From: Paenibacillus ihbetae
GTDB taxonomy: Bacteria; Bacillota; Bacilli; Paenibacillales; Paenibacillaceae
Assembly: GCF_002741055.1 (NCBI RefSeq)
Contig: NZ_CP016809.1
Coordinates: 4,814,501-4,878,500 of the forward strand
Length of the DNA stretch: 64,000 bases
Reading direction: 5' to 3'
Below, piece after piece: positions 27,539 through 37,822 of this stretch. Numbering within the stretch: the stretch's first letter is position 1; each line of letters starts with the position of its first letter. The notes beneath the pieces are model-generated. The model was not told the origin of the DNA and did not search any database. It saw only the letters and a program-made list of their open reading frames with translations. The translations under genes were made by a program, and so were the position numbers.

Positions 27539-27577
27539 AGAAGGCAGCCGCTGTTACAGCGCTGCCTTCTTTTATTG
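27539..27577 (+). terminator. Right copy of the hairpin, retaining the T-run (original SR1P terminator)
   Basis: Same 32-bp palindrome as at 25949 followed by TTTA. Before the insertion this was probably the rho-independent terminator of the SR1P-like RNA. The stretch 27578-27870 shows nothing else beyond a ribosome binding site. Confidence 0.75.
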
Positions 27578-27870
27578 GGGAACCTAAGCGGCGGAATGAA
27601 CCATTATGAATTCCTTTGTTAGGCTCTTAATAACCGTTCCAGACCAAAACATTGCAGAGGCAGGAGGGGCCGCGCACAATATTTGAAATTTCATCGCTTC
27701 CGTGACGCACCGCAATAAGTTTGCAACATGAGACTGATATGATAAGGGTCAAGAAGGGAGCGGGAAATCCGGTCTGGCTTGTGTTGAGGGGACTACAAAG
27801 AGATTCTCCGGGTTCCCGACAGGCGGCTTGGTTAACGGCCGGATTTCCGCTCCGGAGGAGGAAGCCATTG

Positions 27871-28287
27871 ATGAAAACTTATCCAGAATACAGCCGCGTC
27901 ACAGATGGAAATAAACACGCAAAGCTCATCTTGATTTTAGCTGTGGTTGCTTGCATTCGTCCGCTTATGAGCATGCTTGGCCTGCTGCAGCAAATCGGGC
28001 AGCCTGCCGGCAGCATTATTTTTACGGTTGCCATTTCCGTCGTATGGATTGCAGCTGCCGTGCTCGCGCGAGTGAAGCAGCCTGTAATGACGTTGATGTA
28101 TACCGGCATGGTATACGGCATTCTGGTCATCCTGATCAGCGCCGTTCTCTCGCCAATCCTGACCGGCGAGCTCCAAGGACCGGTGACGAATCCGTTTGCC
28201 ATCGTCGGCGTTCTGATAACGAACGCCATTTGGGGGATCGTCACGGGCGGGATTGCTTTGGCGTGGATGCGTGCGGTCAAGCGATAA
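27871..28287 (+). CDS. Small integral membrane protein of unknown function
   Basis: 138 residues, four predicted membrane helices (about residues 20-40, 45-65, 70-95, 110-132) and a short basic C-terminus (MRAVKR). GGAGGAGG at 27854-27861 lies 9 bases before ATG 27871; an upstream in-frame extension to 27721 has no site and an unlikely composition. No recognised domain. It stands alone between the IS scar and a terminator, so context says little. Confidence 0.7.
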   Translation: MKTYPEYSRVTDGNKHAKLILILAVVACIRPLMSMLGLLQQIGQPAGSIIFTVAISVVWIAAAVLARVKQPVMTLMYTGMVYGILVILISAVLSPILTGELQGPVTNPFAIVGVLITNAIWGIVTGGIALAWMRAVKR

Positions 28288-28365
28288 ACTGCTTATTGCA
28301 GCCCGTGGTCATGCTTGGGGATTAGTTAGTCGAAAAGATGTAATCTTAAGAGCCAGAAATCGTGC

Positions 28366-28410
28366 AACCCATGACATGGCCGGAAATCCCGGCGGGTCAT
28401 GGGTTTTGTT
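28366..28410 (+). terminator. Terminator after the small membrane protein gene
   Basis: AACCCATGAC and GTCATGGGTT form a perfect 10-bp outer stem with an inner GGCCGG/CCGGC pairing, followed by TTTTGTTT. Confidence 0.8.
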
Positions 28411-28736
28411 TGGCCGGATAAGAACGTTTAACTTTAGGGCCACAATCCACTGTAATATCGTCACTTCCATATCGTCACAGCTATATCCAAGCTGCCCATG
28501 TAACCACTGCCGAGTTCGCTACCGCTCAGGTCCTGCCGCACCGATCACTGCCGCCTATATCTTGGCCTTCCATTTTGCGAGTCTCAGGCTTCCTACTGGA
28601 TCGGCGTGTGCTGCCATGTCGAAGGCGAGGCCCCTGCAATAGCTTATTTTACATAACTATCTACTAAAGGGGACGTTCGGATAACATTCTCTTACTATAA
28701 TGGATCTGAGACAAAACGCATAAGGAGAGTGTGAAG
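28411..28736. other. Gene-free stretch before the metallophosphoesterase gene
   Basis: No convincing gene or RNA. A TATAAT at 28696-28701 is the only promoter-like element, with a poor -35, and AAGGAGAG at 28722-28729 serves the next gene. Confidence 0.4.
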
Positions 28737-29618
28737 ATGAAGCTGGCGATCCTTGGAGATTTGCATTATCACGAGGCGGACGAACAGATTGGCGCATGGG
28801 TGATGGCAAGGGATGCGTTTTATACAAGAATGCTGCACCATTTCATGAGTGCTGAAGCGGATATGCATATTTCGCTCGGTGATCTTACGAATTTCGGTAC
28901 GGTGAGAGAGATTGATGAAGTCTATGGAATCATGGAGCGTTACGATACGAACTTTGTTCATGTGCTCGGGAATCACGACACCTATTCCCAGCCCAAGCGG
29001 GATTTGCTCATGAGGACGGGCCAGGCCCGTTATCAGGCGCTCGACATGGAACATGCGGTGTTCGTATTTTTGGATACGACAAGAGAGATGGATTTAACAA
29101 ACTGGGGAGGCTGGCTTGACGAGGAGCAGCTGAGCTGGTTCGAGCATATCGTTGTCAGCTCCGGCACGAAGCCGATGCTTGTGTTCGCGCATCACCCGGT
29201 GCATTTGACCACGACAGGATCGGATCGGGACAAAGGCTCCATTGACCCTTCGATCGATATGTGGCGCATTTTAAGCCAAAAGCAGGGCTCAGCCGTCTAT
29301 TTCAACGGGCATACCCATGTCGATTCCATTACGCAACAGAACAACTGGACCTTCGTGCAGCTGTCCGCTTGCTTGGACCAGCACGCTTATCGGATCGTCG
29401 AAATGGAAGACGATTATATTCACATCCATGCCGTCGACATTGATGACATGGAGCTTTCGAAGCAGCTTCCTGAAATTCATCGCCATATGAAGCACTTTAG
29501 TCCGAATGCAAATGCGAGAGGTGCGGAGCTTGAGCGAGCGTGCAGCATTTTGCTCGCGAGAGGAGACGCCGAGCTTGCAAATACTGCAGCAGTGAAGGCT
29601 GGCAGCAGCCATGGTTAA
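28737..29618 (+). CDS. Calcineurin-type metallophosphoesterase
   Basis: 293 residues. Two-metal phosphoesterase motifs in order: GDLHYHE (residues 7-13), GDLTNFG, GNHDTY, AHHPVH and GHTHVD. It is cytoplasmic, with no signal peptide. ATG 28737 sits about 8 bases after AAGGAGAG; the GTG at 28731 is too close. The stop overlaps the start of the GlpP gene by 8 bases, and a Ugp-type importer follows. A role in cleaving imported glycerophosphodiesters to glycerol 3-phosphate is therefore plausible, as for GpdQ-like enzymes; that is inferred from neighbours. Confidence 0.85.
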   Translation: MKLAILGDLHYHEADEQIGAWVMARDAFYTRMLHHFMSAEADMHISLGDLTNFGTVREIDEVYGIMERYDTNFVHVLGNHDTYSQPKRDLLMRTGQARYQALDMEHAVFVFLDTTREMDLTNWGGWLDEEQLSWFEHIVVSSGTKPMLVFAHHPVHLTTTGSDRDKGSIDPSIDMWRILSQKQGSAVYFNGHTHVDSITQQNNWTFVQLSACLDQHAYRIVEMEDDYIHIHAVDIDDMELSKQLPEIHRHMKHFSPNANARGAELERACSILLARGDAELANTAAVKAGSSHG

Positions 29619-30273
29619 TCAGACACCATCAAAGGCCAACCGGTCCTATTCGGAAAAGCGGGGGAAGCTTGCGGGATCATCCGCCGCTGGTCTGCGGGAG
29701 CTGCTTGAGCTGCGCCGGAACGTGGCATCGATTCGGGACGTCAGGCAGCTTGAAGCTGCCCTAACATTCAGCAATACATTAAGCTGCGTATTCATGCTGA
29801 CTGGAAACATCGGCGTTATTAAAGGCTATGTGGATTTGTTTAAGCAGCATGACATTCCGGTATTCGTTCACGTCGAGAAGATCGGCGGCTTGTCCTTCGA
29901 TCAGCCGGGATTGGAATATTTAGCGAATGCAATCAAGCCTGACGGCATCATTACGACGAAGATCCAGGTCGTGAAGAAAGCGCAGAAGCTGGGGCTTACC
30001 ACCATCCAGCGCTTCTTCCTGATCGATTCCGAGGGGCTTGCCAACATCACGCAATCGCTGGATCAGGTGCAGCCGGACGTTATCGAGATTATGCCTGCCC
30101 GGATTCCGGAGGTGCTGGGAAAGGTAAGGGAGATGACGAAGCTCCCCATCATATCCGGCGGGCTGCTTACGCAGCGAAAGCACGCGGAGGAGTGCCTTGC
30201 GCACGGGGCGACCGCCATTTCCTCTTCAAGCCCTTCGCTGTGGAAGGAAAGTTTTGGCTTAACGGATGTTTAA
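29611..30273 (+). CDS. glpP: Glycerol-3-phosphate responsive antiterminator GlpP
   Basis: 220 residues, a TIM-barrel-like GlpP family protein. Diagnostic segments are VFVHVEKIGGLSFDQPGLEYL, IKPDGIITTKIQVVKKAQKLG, IQRFFLIDSEGL and PDVIEIMPARIPEVLGKV. Family knowledge: with glycerol 3-phosphate bound, B. subtilis GlpP binds the leader of glpD mRNA and prevents termination at a hairpin. This protein has about 25 extra N-terminal residues. It overlaps the phosphoesterase gene by 8 bases. A strong terminator hairpin sits between it and the Ugp-like operon, which is the obvious candidate target. Confidence 0.9.
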   Translation: MVNQTPSKANRSYSEKRGKLAGSSAAGLRELLELRRNVASIRDVRQLEAALTFSNTLSCVFMLTGNIGVIKGYVDLFKQHDIPVFVHVEKIGGLSFDQPGLEYLANAIKPDGIITTKIQVVKKAQKLGLTTIQRFFLIDSEGLANITQSLDQVQPDVIEIMPARIPEVLGKVREMTKLPIISGGLLTQRKHAEECLAHGATAISSSSPSLWKESFGLTDV

Positions 30274-30314
30274 CAATTCACACATATCCCGTTAACATAT
30301 GGGCGATAAGATGG

Positions 30315-30345
30315 AGGCAGGTTGAAGAGACAAACCTGCCTTTTC
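30315..30345 (+). terminator. Hairpin 1 after glpP
   Basis: GGCAGGTT pairs with AACCTGCC around an 8-9-base loop, followed by TTTTC, 43 bases after the glpP stop. Probably the glpP terminator, but its arms can also pair with hairpin 2. Confidence 0.75.
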
Positions 30346-30386
30346 TAACCACACAAGTAAATAGCCGATGGGGTTGGAGTGATGGA

Positions 30387-30453
30387 GAAACCTGAACAGA
30401 CCATGGAGTCCGTATCTTAGACTTTTGCATGGTTTGGTTCAGGTTTCTTTTTG
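30387..30453 (+). promoter_or_regulatory. Leader terminator / candidate GlpP antitermination site before the ugp operon
   Basis: GAAACCTGAAC (30387-30397) pairs perfectly with GTTCAGGTTTC (30437-30447), extended by ACCATG/CATGGT, and is followed by CTTTTT. It stands about 200 bases before the lipoprotein start, where it would stop transcription unless opened. The gene-free stretch 30274-30647 otherwise shows only the ribosome binding site GGGAGG at 30635-30640. Confidence 0.65.
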
Positions 30454-30647
30454 TCATGCCCATACAGTCCTGATAGACCGGGTCCCAAATGGCATTAAGG
30501 GGAGGATTTTGCAAAAATCCAAAGAGTAACTTTCAATCAGCAATGGCCCCAACGAAATGGTTTAATTCGTCAATATATTTTTACCCGGGAGCGACTGAAA
30601 TCGAATTTTGCAAATTCTTTAGAAATAAAACTATGGGAGGAAATGAA

Positions 30648-31976
30648 ATGAAAAGAAGAAAAAGACGCGGTTTCTTAACACTGATGCTGGGGATGGCCAT
30701 GATGCTGTCCGCATGCGGCGGCGAGTCCGGCGGTGGCGCGGCAACGAACGCGAGCGCAGGCTCGGCGAACACGGGCAATGCCTCCGGCGAGAAGATCCAA
30801 ATCAAGTATTGGTACGCGTTCGGGGAGAAAATCGAGGAAGCCAAGCAGGAGCTGGTTAAACGGTTCAACGAGTCCCAGGACAAGATTGAAGTCGTTGCGG
30901 AATACCAGGGCAATTACGATGACCTGCACGCTAAAGTACAGGCTGCATTTGCGGCTGGCGATGCTCCGGCCGTAACGGATCTGGAAATCGCCTCGACGGG
31001 CACGTTTGCCAGATATGGCATGCTGCAGGAACTGGCGCCTTTTGCCGAAAAGGATAAGGACCAGCTGAAGATCGATGATTTCAATCCCGGCTTGATGGGA
31101 AATGCCTATGTTGATGGAAAGCTGTACGGGCTTCCGTTCATGCGCAGCACGCCGATCATGTATATGAACGTTTCGCTGCTGGAAAAAGCAGGCCTTGATC
31201 CGGCCGGACCGAAGACATGGGCCGAGTTCGAGGAATACGGACGCGTGCTTAAGGAAAAAGGGATTACGGCCATGACGATGCCGGTTGACATCTGGTTCTA
31301 CGAAGGGCTTGTCGCCCAATCCGGCGGCCAAGTGCTTGCCGAAGACGGCAAATCCGGCCTGTTTAACACGCCTGAAGCGGTAGAGCCGGTGGAGTTCTGG
31401 AAGAAGCTTGCGTCAGAAGGACTCATTAAAATTCCGGTCGGCGATGAAGCGGGCGCAACGGCGGATAAAGACTGGGCGAACCAAACCTCCGCGTTTAAAT
31501 TCGGTTCGACGGCAGGAGTAGCTGGAGCGATCGATATCTCGAAAGGAAATAACTTTGAATTTGATACGGCGTTTATGCCGGCAAACAAATCTTACGGGGT
31601 GCCTACAGGCGGTTGCCAGCTCGTCATGACATCCAAGCTGAGCGAGGAAGAGCAGGCTGCGGCATGGGAGTTCATCAAGTTCATGACAACAACGGAAAGC
31701 ACGATTTACCAAAGCAAGCACGTCGGTTACTTGCCGACCCGTTTGTCGGCGCTGGAGACGGAAGAGATGCAGTCCCTGTATAAGGAATATCCGCAATACA
31801 AAGTAGCTGTGGACCAGCTGGAATATGCGAGACCGCGTCCGATGGAGACGGCTTATCCGGAAGTGGCCAAACTCGTGAAGAGCGCGATCGAGAAAACGCT
31901 GCTTGATCCGAAAGTAACGCCTCAGCAAGCGATGGACGAGGCGAACGAAAAGGCGAACGCACTGCTCAGCAAATAA
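30648..31976 (+). CDS. ugpB: UgpB-like glycerol-phosphate-binding lipoprotein
   Basis: 442 residues. The signal peptide has a lipobox ending in Cys23 (LSAC). The mature part follows UgpB: IKYWYAFGEKIEEAKQELVKRFNES near the N-terminus, a YQGNYDDLHAKVQAAFAAGDAPA segment, and RSTPIMYMNVSLLEKAGLDP. UgpB binds glycerol 3-phosphate and glycerophosphodiesters outside the membrane. ATG 30648 follows GGGAGG by 7 bases; the longer in-frame start at 30489 would put 53 non-signal residues in front. First gene of a binding protein / ATPase / permease / permease operon, with GlpP and a phosphoesterase just upstream supporting the substrate. Confidence 0.87.
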   Translation: MKRRKRRGFLTLMLGMAMMLSACGGESGGGAATNASAGSANTGNASGEKIQIKYWYAFGEKIEEAKQELVKRFNESQDKIEVVAEYQGNYDDLHAKVQAAFAAGDAPAVTDLEIASTGTFARYGMLQELAPFAEKDKDQLKIDDFNPGLMGNAYVDGKLYGLPFMRSTPIMYMNVSLLEKAGLDPAGPKTWAEFEEYGRVLKEKGITAMTMPVDIWFYEGLVAQSGGQVLAEDGKSGLFNTPEAVEPVEFWKKLASEGLIKIPVGDEAGATADKDWANQTSAFKFGSTAGVAGAIDISKGNNFEFDTAFMPANKSYGVPTGGCQLVMTSKLSEEEQAAAWEFIKFMTTTESTIYQSKHVGYLPTRLSALETEEMQSLYKEYPQYKVAVDQLEYARPRPMETAYPEVAKLVKSAIEKTLLDPKVTPQQAMDEANEKANALLSK

Positions 31977-31992
31977 TCGGGAGGTATGTGAG

Positions 31993-33096
31993 ATGGGCAG
32001 AATCGAGCTAAAAGGAATCAGCAAGTTTTTCAAAGAAGAGGAAGTCATCAAAAATTTGGATCTGACGATTCGGGACGGTTCTTTCACCGTCCTCGTCGGA
32101 CCGTCAGGCTGCGGCAAATCGACAACGCTCCGCATGATTGCCGGCCTCGATGAGCAGACGAAGGGTGAAATCTGGATCGATGACAAGTGTGTGAACGGGG
32201 TTCCTCCCGGAGATCGCGACGTAGCCATGGTGTTTCAAAACTATGCCCTGTACCCGACGATGAACGTCTACGACAACATCGAGTTCGGGCTCATTAACCG
32301 CAAGGTGCCGAAGAAAGAGCGGGAGAAGCTGATCAAGGACATCGCCGAAATCGTCGGCCTTAGCGATTATATGAAGAAGAAGCCGGAAATGCTGTCCGGC
32401 GGGCAAAGACAACGCGTGGCGCTTGCGCGCGCCATGGTCAAAAAGCCGCAGGTTTTTATTCTGGACGAACCGCTCTCGAACCTGGATGCGAAGCTGCGCC
32501 ACCAAATGCGGACTGAGCTGATTCAGCTGCACGAGCGTCTCGGCACCACCTTTGTCTATGTTACCCATGATCAGGTTGAAGCGATGTCCATGGGGGATGA
32601 AATCGTAATTATGAACAAGGGCGTTATCCAGCAGGCGGCTTCGCCGATGACGCTGTATAACGATCCGGCCAATGTATTTGCAGCTCAATTCATCGGTACG
32701 CCGGCTATGAACATTTTGCCAAGCCAGGAGCTTCAGCTGCCTTCGGCCCAAGGGAAGCGGCATGATATCGCGAGCTTCGGGTTCCGTCCTGAGCATGCGC
32801 TGTTCCAAGCGCCGGCTGCAGTCGAAGGACTTCGGCTGGACGGGATGGTGCTGACCCGCGAAAGCCTCGGCGCGGAAAATATTTATCAAATCCAGTCCTC
32901 GCTCGGCATGTTCTCGGTCAAGACGTTTCTTGAACCGCTCACATCGGATACGCTGGTCTCGGTGACGGTTCCTTATGAGCGTCTGTACTATTTCAATAGC
33001 GAAGGCCAAAGGCTCAGACAGTTAGAGGTCCGGCGTGGGGAAGAGTTCAGTACGACGAAGACGCCTGAATTGGTATCAGTAGGCGGGGGGCTCTAG
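31993..33096 (+). CDS. ugpC: UgpC-like ABC transporter ATPase
   Basis: 367 residues of the MalK/UgpC class. Walker A GPSGCGKST (about 37-45), Q-loop MVFQNYALYP, signature LSGGQRQRVALARA, Walker B VFILDEPLSNLD, H-loop VTHD, and a C-terminal TOBE/regulatory domain of about 130 residues. It powers the importer from the cytoplasmic side. GGGAGG precedes the ATG, 16 bases after the ugpB stop, and the next gene follows after one base. Having its own ATPase sets this importer apart from the two LplA-type systems in the window. Confidence 0.92.
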   Translation: MGRIELKGISKFFKEEEVIKNLDLTIRDGSFTVLVGPSGCGKSTTLRMIAGLDEQTKGEIWIDDKCVNGVPPGDRDVAMVFQNYALYPTMNVYDNIEFGLINRKVPKKEREKLIKDIAEIVGLSDYMKKKPEMLSGGQRQRVALARAMVKKPQVFILDEPLSNLDAKLRHQMRTELIQLHERLGTTFVYVTHDQVEAMSMGDEIVIMNKGVIQQAASPMTLYNDPANVFAAQFIGTPAMNILPSQELQLPSAQGKRHDIASFGFRPEHALFQAPAAVEGLRLDGMVLTRESLGAENIYQIQSSLGMFSVKTFLEPLTSDTLVSVTVPYERLYYFNSEGQRLRQLEVRRGEEFSTTKTPELVSVGGGL

Positions 33097-33097
33097 C

Positions 33098-33976
33098 ATG
33101 ACATCTCGTTTGTGGGAAAAGCTTAAGCCTTATGGCATGATTTCGCCTTCGCTTGCCGTATTCGGCATATTCTTCATCTACCCGATCTTCTACATGATCT
33201 ATCTCAGCTTCTTCGATTGGAATTTCGTCAGCCCGACGAAGAACTATGTCGGCTTGCAAAATTTTACGGATCTGCTGTCGGATAAAGAGTTCATGCAGGT
33301 GCTTCTGAATACGACCATCTATACCTTTGCCACGGTGTCGCTGACGCTCAGCATTTCGCTGGCCATCGCCCTCTGGCTGAACCGCTCGGGATTGTTTTAC
33401 GGATTCGTGCAAGGCGCGATCTTCAGTCCGCACATCATTTCCCTGGTGTCCATCTCCTTGCTGTGGAGCTGGCTCATGGATCCCGAATACGGATTGCTGA
33501 ACTGGGTGATCGGTTTGTTCGGCCTGTCGCCGCTGCAGTGGCTGTCCCACCCGGACACCTCGCTCATGTCGCTGATTCTGGTCGCCGTGTGGAAGGGCAT
33601 CGGGTTCAACACGCTGGTCTTTATCGCCGGCCTGCAGAGCATCCCGCCGAGCATTTACGAGGCGGCCGCGCTTGACCGCTCGAAGCGGTGGCGGACGTTT
33701 CGGAAGCTTACGCTGCCGATGCTCTCCCCGACGCTGTTTTTCTTGGCGATTATGAGCATGATCGGCTCATTCCAGGTTTTCGAGACGATTGCAATCATGA
33801 CCCAGGGCGGGCCGGTCAACTCGACCAACACGCTGGTATATTACATTTACGAATACGGCTTCCGCTTCTTCAAGATCGGATATGCATCGGCAGCCGGCGT
33901 CATGCTGCTCATCATTGTCGGCGTGCTTACAATTATTTACTTCCGCATGCTGTCCAAACGCGTCCATTACAGGTAA
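33098..33976 (+). CDS. ugpA: UgpA-like ABC transporter permease
   Basis: 292 residues, six membrane helices, binding-protein-dependent transport permease. The EAA loop is YEAAALDRSKRWRTFRKLTLPMLSP. Order and spacing (1 base after ugpC, about 55 before ugpE) place it as the first membrane subunit of the glycerol-phosphate importer. Confidence 0.9.
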   Translation: MTSRLWEKLKPYGMISPSLAVFGIFFIYPIFYMIYLSFFDWNFVSPTKNYVGLQNFTDLLSDKEFMQVLLNTTIYTFATVSLTLSISLAIALWLNRSGLFYGFVQGAIFSPHIISLVSISLLWSWLMDPEYGLLNWVIGLFGLSPLQWLSHPDTSLMSLILVAVWKGIGFNTLVFIAGLQSIPPSIYEAAALDRSKRWRTFRKLTLPMLSPTLFFLAIMSMIGSFQVFETIAIMTQGGPVNSTNTLVYYIYEYGFRFFKIGYASAAGVMLLIIVGVLTIIYFRMLSKRVHYR

Positions 33977-34031
33977 GCCTGGTAGCGGCATCCGGTATAG
34001 ATAGTTAGCGGAAAGGAGAGGACGAATTCAA

Positions 34032-34934
34032 GTGAGTGCAATAGAGAAAGCAGTTCAGGCAAGAGAGTCGTCCGAACGAAATTTAAGGCCGGAGGCATGG
34101 AGCGGGGTCAAGGTGATGAACGGCATTCTGAAAGCCTTGAACATGATCGGCATGCTGGGCCTTGTTCTGATCTTCGCCCTGCCCTTTGCATGGATGATCT
34201 CGACGTCGCTTAAAACCCTGCCGGAAACGATGATTTTTCCGCCGGAATGGATTCCGAACGATCCGCAGTGGCAAAACTTTATTCAAGCCTGGAATTCCGG
34301 ACCGTTCCTTCATTATTTCTTCAACAGCGTCCTGATCGCGGGCGGCATTCTCATTTTACAAATGCTGACCATGATTCCCGCGGCTTATGCCTTCGCAAGA
34401 TTCCAATTTCCGGGGTCAGGCATTCTGTTCGGATTCGTCATGGTAACCTTGATGATTCCGTCCCAGCTTATCTTTCTCCCGGTCTATCTGCAGCTCAGCT
34501 CGTGGCATTTGCTGAACACTCACATGGGGCTGATTCTGCCTTTCGCCTCCAGCGCCTTCGGCATATTCCTGTTAAGGCAGTCCTTTAAGCAGGTGCCGGA
34601 AGAGCTCATCGAAGCGGCACGGCTGGATAAAGCCAAGGAATGGAAGATCATGTGGAAGCTGATGATTCCAATGGCCCGTCCTGCGCTGATCACGATTGCG
34701 CTGTTCAGCTTCATCAGCCACTGGAACGATTATTTCTGGCCGCTGGTCATGACGACGAACGAAACGGCAAGAACCTTGCCGCTCGGGATTGCGAAGATCC
34801 GGGAAACGGAGGGCGTTGCGACATGGAATATTTTGATGGCGGCGAACCTGATTCTCGTCGTGCCGATCCTGATCGTGTTCTTCTTCGCACAGCGCTCGAT
34901 TATTAAGGCGTTCGTGTACAATGGCGTGAAGTAG
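34032..34934 (+). CDS. ugpE: UgpE-like ABC transporter permease
   Basis: 300 residues, six membrane helices after a 40-residue polar N-terminus. The EAA loop is LIEAARLDKAKEWKIMWKLMIPMARP. AAGGAG lies 13 bases before GTG 34032, a rather long spacing, so the start is less sure. Second membrane subunit of the importer; a strong hairpin follows 46 bases after the stop. Confidence 0.9.
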   Translation: MSAIEKAVQARESSERNLRPEAWSGVKVMNGILKALNMIGMLGLVLIFALPFAWMISTSLKTLPETMIFPPEWIPNDPQWQNFIQAWNSGPFLHYFFNSVLIAGGILILQMLTMIPAAYAFARFQFPGSGILFGFVMVTLMIPSQLIFLPVYLQLSSWHLLNTHMGLILPFASSAFGIFLLRQSFKQVPEELIEAARLDKAKEWKIMWKLMIPMARPALITIALFSFISHWNDYFWPLVMTTNETARTLPLGIAKIRETEGVATWNILMAANLILVVPILIVFFFAQRSIIKAFVYNGVK

Positions 34935-34979
34935 TGTACAATTTGCGAAATCAGGCAATGATTGTATATGACGAAACGG

Positions 34980-35010
34980 AAGAAGTCCGGCACCTTGGCC
35001 GGACTTCTTG
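34980..35010 (+). terminator. Terminator after the ugp operon
   Basis: AAGTCCGGC and GCCGGACTT form a perfect 9-bp stem extended by GA/TC, followed by CTTGTGTT. It stands between the convergent ugpE and YccA-like genes. Confidence 0.75.
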
Positions 35011-35060
35011 TGTTGTGTATGGAAAGCTCGAAGACGAAATTCGTGAATGCTAAACGCTTA

Positions 35061-35801
35061 TCAATCCCGATTCGCCAGCTTGGACAGCAGACGGATAATT
35101 TCGATGTACAGCCATACGAGGGTGACCAACAAACCGAAGGAGCCGTACCACTCCATGTATTTCGGTGCACCCTGTTGCGCCCCTTCTTCAATGAAATTAA
35201 AGTCGAGCACGAAATTCAGTGCGGCGATGATGATGATGACAATCGAGATCCCGATTCCGATCGGCGTGCTGTCATGCAAATACGGAACGGTGACGCCGAA
35301 CAATCCGAGTACGAAGCTGAGCAAGTAGACCAGCGCAACGCCTGCCGTAGCTGCAATGATTCCCCGCCGGAAGCCGGGGCTCGCCTTGATGAGTCCGGTC
35401 TTGTACGCAAGCAGCATGCCCAGGAACACGCACATCGTCAGCAGGGCAGCCTGCAGCGTTATGCCGTAATAGAGGGATTCATAATTTGCTGATAATGCGC
35501 CGAGAAACAATCCTTCCGCAACCGCGTAGATCGGTGCGAGAAACGGCGCCGACTTCGGCGCGAAGCTGATGATCAGCGCCAGCACAAAGCCGCCGATCGC
35601 GCCGCCGACCATCAGCGGGAACATGTCGTATCCGTTAAAGAACATGACCCAAGAAATGACCGCTGCCCCGATAAGCAGCGCAAGCAGCATGAACGATTTG
35701 TTCACCGTTCCGCCGATGGTCATCGTCTCTCGATCATTGTAATGCCCGCTCCTCTCAAACGTATTTTCATTAAGTGTTGGATTTCCGCTGCGACCTAACA
35801 A
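35061..35801 (-). CDS. Bax inhibitor-1/YccA family membrane protein
   Basis: 246 residues. A 35-residue polar N-terminus is followed by seven predicted membrane helices, with the family segments LAPIYAVAEGLFLGALS and AALNFVLDFNFIEEGAQQGAPKYMEWYGSFGLLVTLVWLYIEIIRLL. The TTG start is 7 bases after TAGGAGG. The family includes YccA, an inhibitor of FtsH, and channel-like proteins. No operon partner. An 18-bp palindrome like one before rpoN lies in its upstream region. Confidence 0.88.
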   Translation of the reverse strand: MLGRSGNPTLNENTFERSGHYNDRETMTIGGTVNKSFMLLALLIGAAVISWVMFFNGYDMFPLMVGGAIGGFVLALIISFAPKSAPFLAPIYAVAEGLFLGALSANYESLYYGITLQAALLTMCVFLGMLLAYKTGLIKASPGFRRGIIAATAGVALVYLLSFVLGLFGVTVPYLHDSTPIGIGISIVIIIIAALNFVLDFNFIEEGAQQGAPKYMEWYGSFGLLVTLVWLYIEIIRLLSKLANRD

Positions 35802-35958
35802 ATGAATGCCTCCTAAATAACTATTTTTATGTTCATTCTATCATAGGTTGTCATATTTTAGGAGATATAATCTTTTTGCATCGAAATTCCCCGCCTGTTT
35901 CGCGAAGCGGATGATGGATAGCGCTTGTGTATGCAATTTTAGACATTCAAATTTGATG

Positions 35959-35976
35959 TGTCCAAAATATTAGACA
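35959..35976. promoter_or_regulatory. 18-bp palindrome, left flank of the sigma-54 island
   Basis: TGTCCAAAATATTAGACA. An almost identical site, CGTCTAAAAATTTAGACA, lies at 40493-40510, just past the P5C dehydrogenase gene. Possibly enhancer sites for the sigma-54 regulator encoded between them. Confidence 0.5.
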
Positions 35977-35997
35977 TCGCCCAATCAAACTCATCTC

Positions 35998-37737
<1,740 letters not shown>

Positions 37738-37763
37738 TCGGTGGCCCCCTATGATATAAGAAA

Positions 37764-37777
37764 TGTAAATGCTTACA
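37764..37777 (-). promoter_or_regulatory. cre-like site before the sigma-54 regulator gene
   Basis: TGTAAATGCTTACA matches the cre consensus TGWAANCGNTNWCA at 13 of 14 positions (T for the central C), 27 bases before the start codon. It suggests CcpA repression of the activator gene. Confidence 0.55.
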
Positions 37778-37822
37778 AACTCATGTTAGGGCCATTATAC
37801 CGAGCCTGTTTTTCAGTGTAAA

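Noticed and set aside
27721..27870. 50-codon N-terminal extension of the small membrane protein
   Set aside because: No ribosome binding site near the TTG at 27721, while GGAGGAGG stands 9 bases before ATG 27871.
28253..28642. 129-codon open frame after the small membrane protein
   Set aside because: It runs through a strong terminator hairpin and has an unlikely Cys/Arg-rich composition without domain features.
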